This document shows positions 4,493 to 5,031 of a stretch of DNA of 5,031 bases, piece after piece (the stretch's first letter is position 1; the number at the start of each line of letters is the position of its first letter). The stretch is taken from assembly GCA_903928755.1 (NCBI GenBank), contig CAIYSH010000471.1, positions 1 to 5,031 on the forward strand, written 5' to 3'. The notes beneath the pieces were generated by a model. The model was not told the DNA's origin. It searched no databases and was given only the letters and a program-made list of their open reading frames with translations. Source of the DNA: an uncultured Alphaproteobacteria bacterium (lineage in GTDB: Bacteria; Pseudomonadota; Alphaproteobacteria; Caulobacterales; Caulobacteraceae). The position numbers were made by a program, and so were the translations under genes.

Positions 4493-5031
4493 ATGGAAGC
4501 TGCAAGGCACTCGCTACTCGATAACAAAGTACAACTTTTTCAGCGCCCTCGTAGCCCGTTCTGGCAAGCGTCCTGCACCTTCGGAAACAAGCAGCATAAA
4601 AAATCGACGGGTGAGGAAAGCCTCGCGCGCGCGAAGGATGTTGCGCGCGACTGGTATCTCGAACTCCTCGGCAAATATCGTGGCGGTGACCTCAAGACCG
4701 GCACAACCTTCCGCAAAGCTGCGGACTATTTTCTGAAAGAGTATGAGGTCATCACGCAGGGCGAGCGGAACGCTGATTATGTTGCGAGCCATGGCTTGCG
4801 CCTACGGGTGCATTTGCTTCCGTTCTTCGGCGACACCATCGTGACCGAAATCACGCCCGGCATGGTCCAAGATTACCGCATCCATCGGATGACATCTCGC
4901 ATGGACCCTTCCACCCAGAAGACCCTGCTGGACGCGAACGGTCAGCCGGTGCGGGACCCTCTCACCGGTCGGATCGTAAAGGACCCAAAGTCAGGCACGC
5001 CAAAGCGGCCAGGGCGCACCACGCTCCACCA
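4493..5031 (+). CDS. int: Tyrosine recombinase/phage-type integrase, N-terminal part (runs off the right edge)
   Basis: The protein is probably the integrase that inserted the element. The 179 residues visible start MEAARHSLLD. An arm-type DNA-binding domain of short strands plus a helix covers about 12-60: LFQRPRSPFWQASCTF, then KKSTGEESLARAKDVARDWY. A core-binding (SAM-like) domain starts near TTFRKAADYFLKEYE (71-85). It continues through HLLPFFGDTIVTEITPGMVQDYR (107-129) and is followed by a hydrophilic, proline- and lysine-rich insertion (about 138-175). The catalytic domain with R-H-R-Y lies beyond the edge, so activity cannot be judged. The ATG at 4493 is the first possible start after an in-frame TAG at 4439-4441; CAGG sits about 5 bases upstream. 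Codon use is less G/C-biased than in feoB (AAA, TTT, CTA, GTA are used), consistent with transfer. It is read in the same direction as the tRNA. Homologues of this N-terminal type occur in alphaproteobacterial prophages and islands. Confidence 0.85.
   Translation, partial: MEAARHSLLDNKVQLFQRPRSPFWQASCTFGNKQHKKSTGEESLARAKDVARDWYLELLGKYRGGDLKTGTTFRKAADYFLKEYEVITQGERNADYVASHGLRLRVHLLPFFGDTIVTEITPGMVQDYRIHRMTSRMDPSTQKTLLDANGQPVRDPLTGRIVKDPKSGTPKRPGRTTLH

Larger units (their letters stand above)
4362..5031 (+). mobile_element. Left end of an integrative element (prophage or genomic island)
   Basis: From 4362 the DNA is clearly AT-richer than the core genes (for example ACAACAAAAACC at 4383-4394). 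It contains tandem GCGCAC motifs and opens into a tyrosine integrase gene 131 bases from the tRNA break. Integrase next to a broken tRNA is the classic layout of one end of an integrated element. The cargo and the other end are outside the window, so phage, integrative conjugative element and satellite island cannot be told apart. Confidence 0.75.

Noticed and set aside
4357..4495. Group I intron in the tRNA-Leu anticodon loop
   Set aside because: Such introns occur in tRNA anticodon loops, but I could see no P3/P7 core-like elements, no 3' half of the tRNA within reach, and an integrase gene follows at once. Insertion of a mobile element explains more.
4514..4792. Minus-strand frame of 92 codons near the right end
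   Set aside because: It is the antisense of the integrase N-terminal region, whose plus-strand product is recognisable, so one strand only is likely coding.

Overview
The window looks like chromosome from a high-GC alphaproteobacterium. Caulobacterales (Caulobacter, Phenylobacterium or Brevundimonas type) is the best guess. This rests on strong G/C preference at third codon positions, a Caulobacter-style -10 element (GCTAGATT) in front of a tRNA, and the look of the proteins. The placement is an inference, not a proven taxonomic call.

Layout, left to right. The minus strand carries a two-gene unit: a DedA/YqaA-type membrane protein (274-852) followed by a DsbB-type disulfide oxidoreductase that runs off the left edge (1-247). 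A 166-bp divergent spacer (853-1018) holds a palindrome and a G/C-block hairpin. On the plus strand come a small uncharacterised protein (1019-1288), a 236-bp spacer with no convincing feature, and a MarR-family regulator (1525-2028). The end of the marR-like gene overlaps, tail to tail, the end of feoB (1998-3875, minus), with a perfect 10-bp inverted repeat across the overlap. feoA (3872-4192, minus) lies upstream of feoB and shares an ATGA stop/start with it. A promoter with a Fur-box-like site over its -10 region precedes feoA, so feoAB reads as an iron-repressed ferrous iron uptake operon.

Back to back with the feo promoter is a good promoter for a tRNA-Leu(CAA). Only the 5' half of that tRNA (4324-4361) is present. 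The match stops at the last base of the anticodon loop, and the sequence then changes to AT-richer DNA with GCGCAC-type direct repeats and the start of a tyrosine integrase gene (4493 to the right edge). The simplest reading is one end of an integrated prophage, genomic island or other integrative element that used the tRNA anticodon loop as its attachment site. The broken tRNA, its still-intact promoter pointing at the integrase, and the repeats between junction and integrase are the most interesting part of the window. The rest is ordinary core chromosome.
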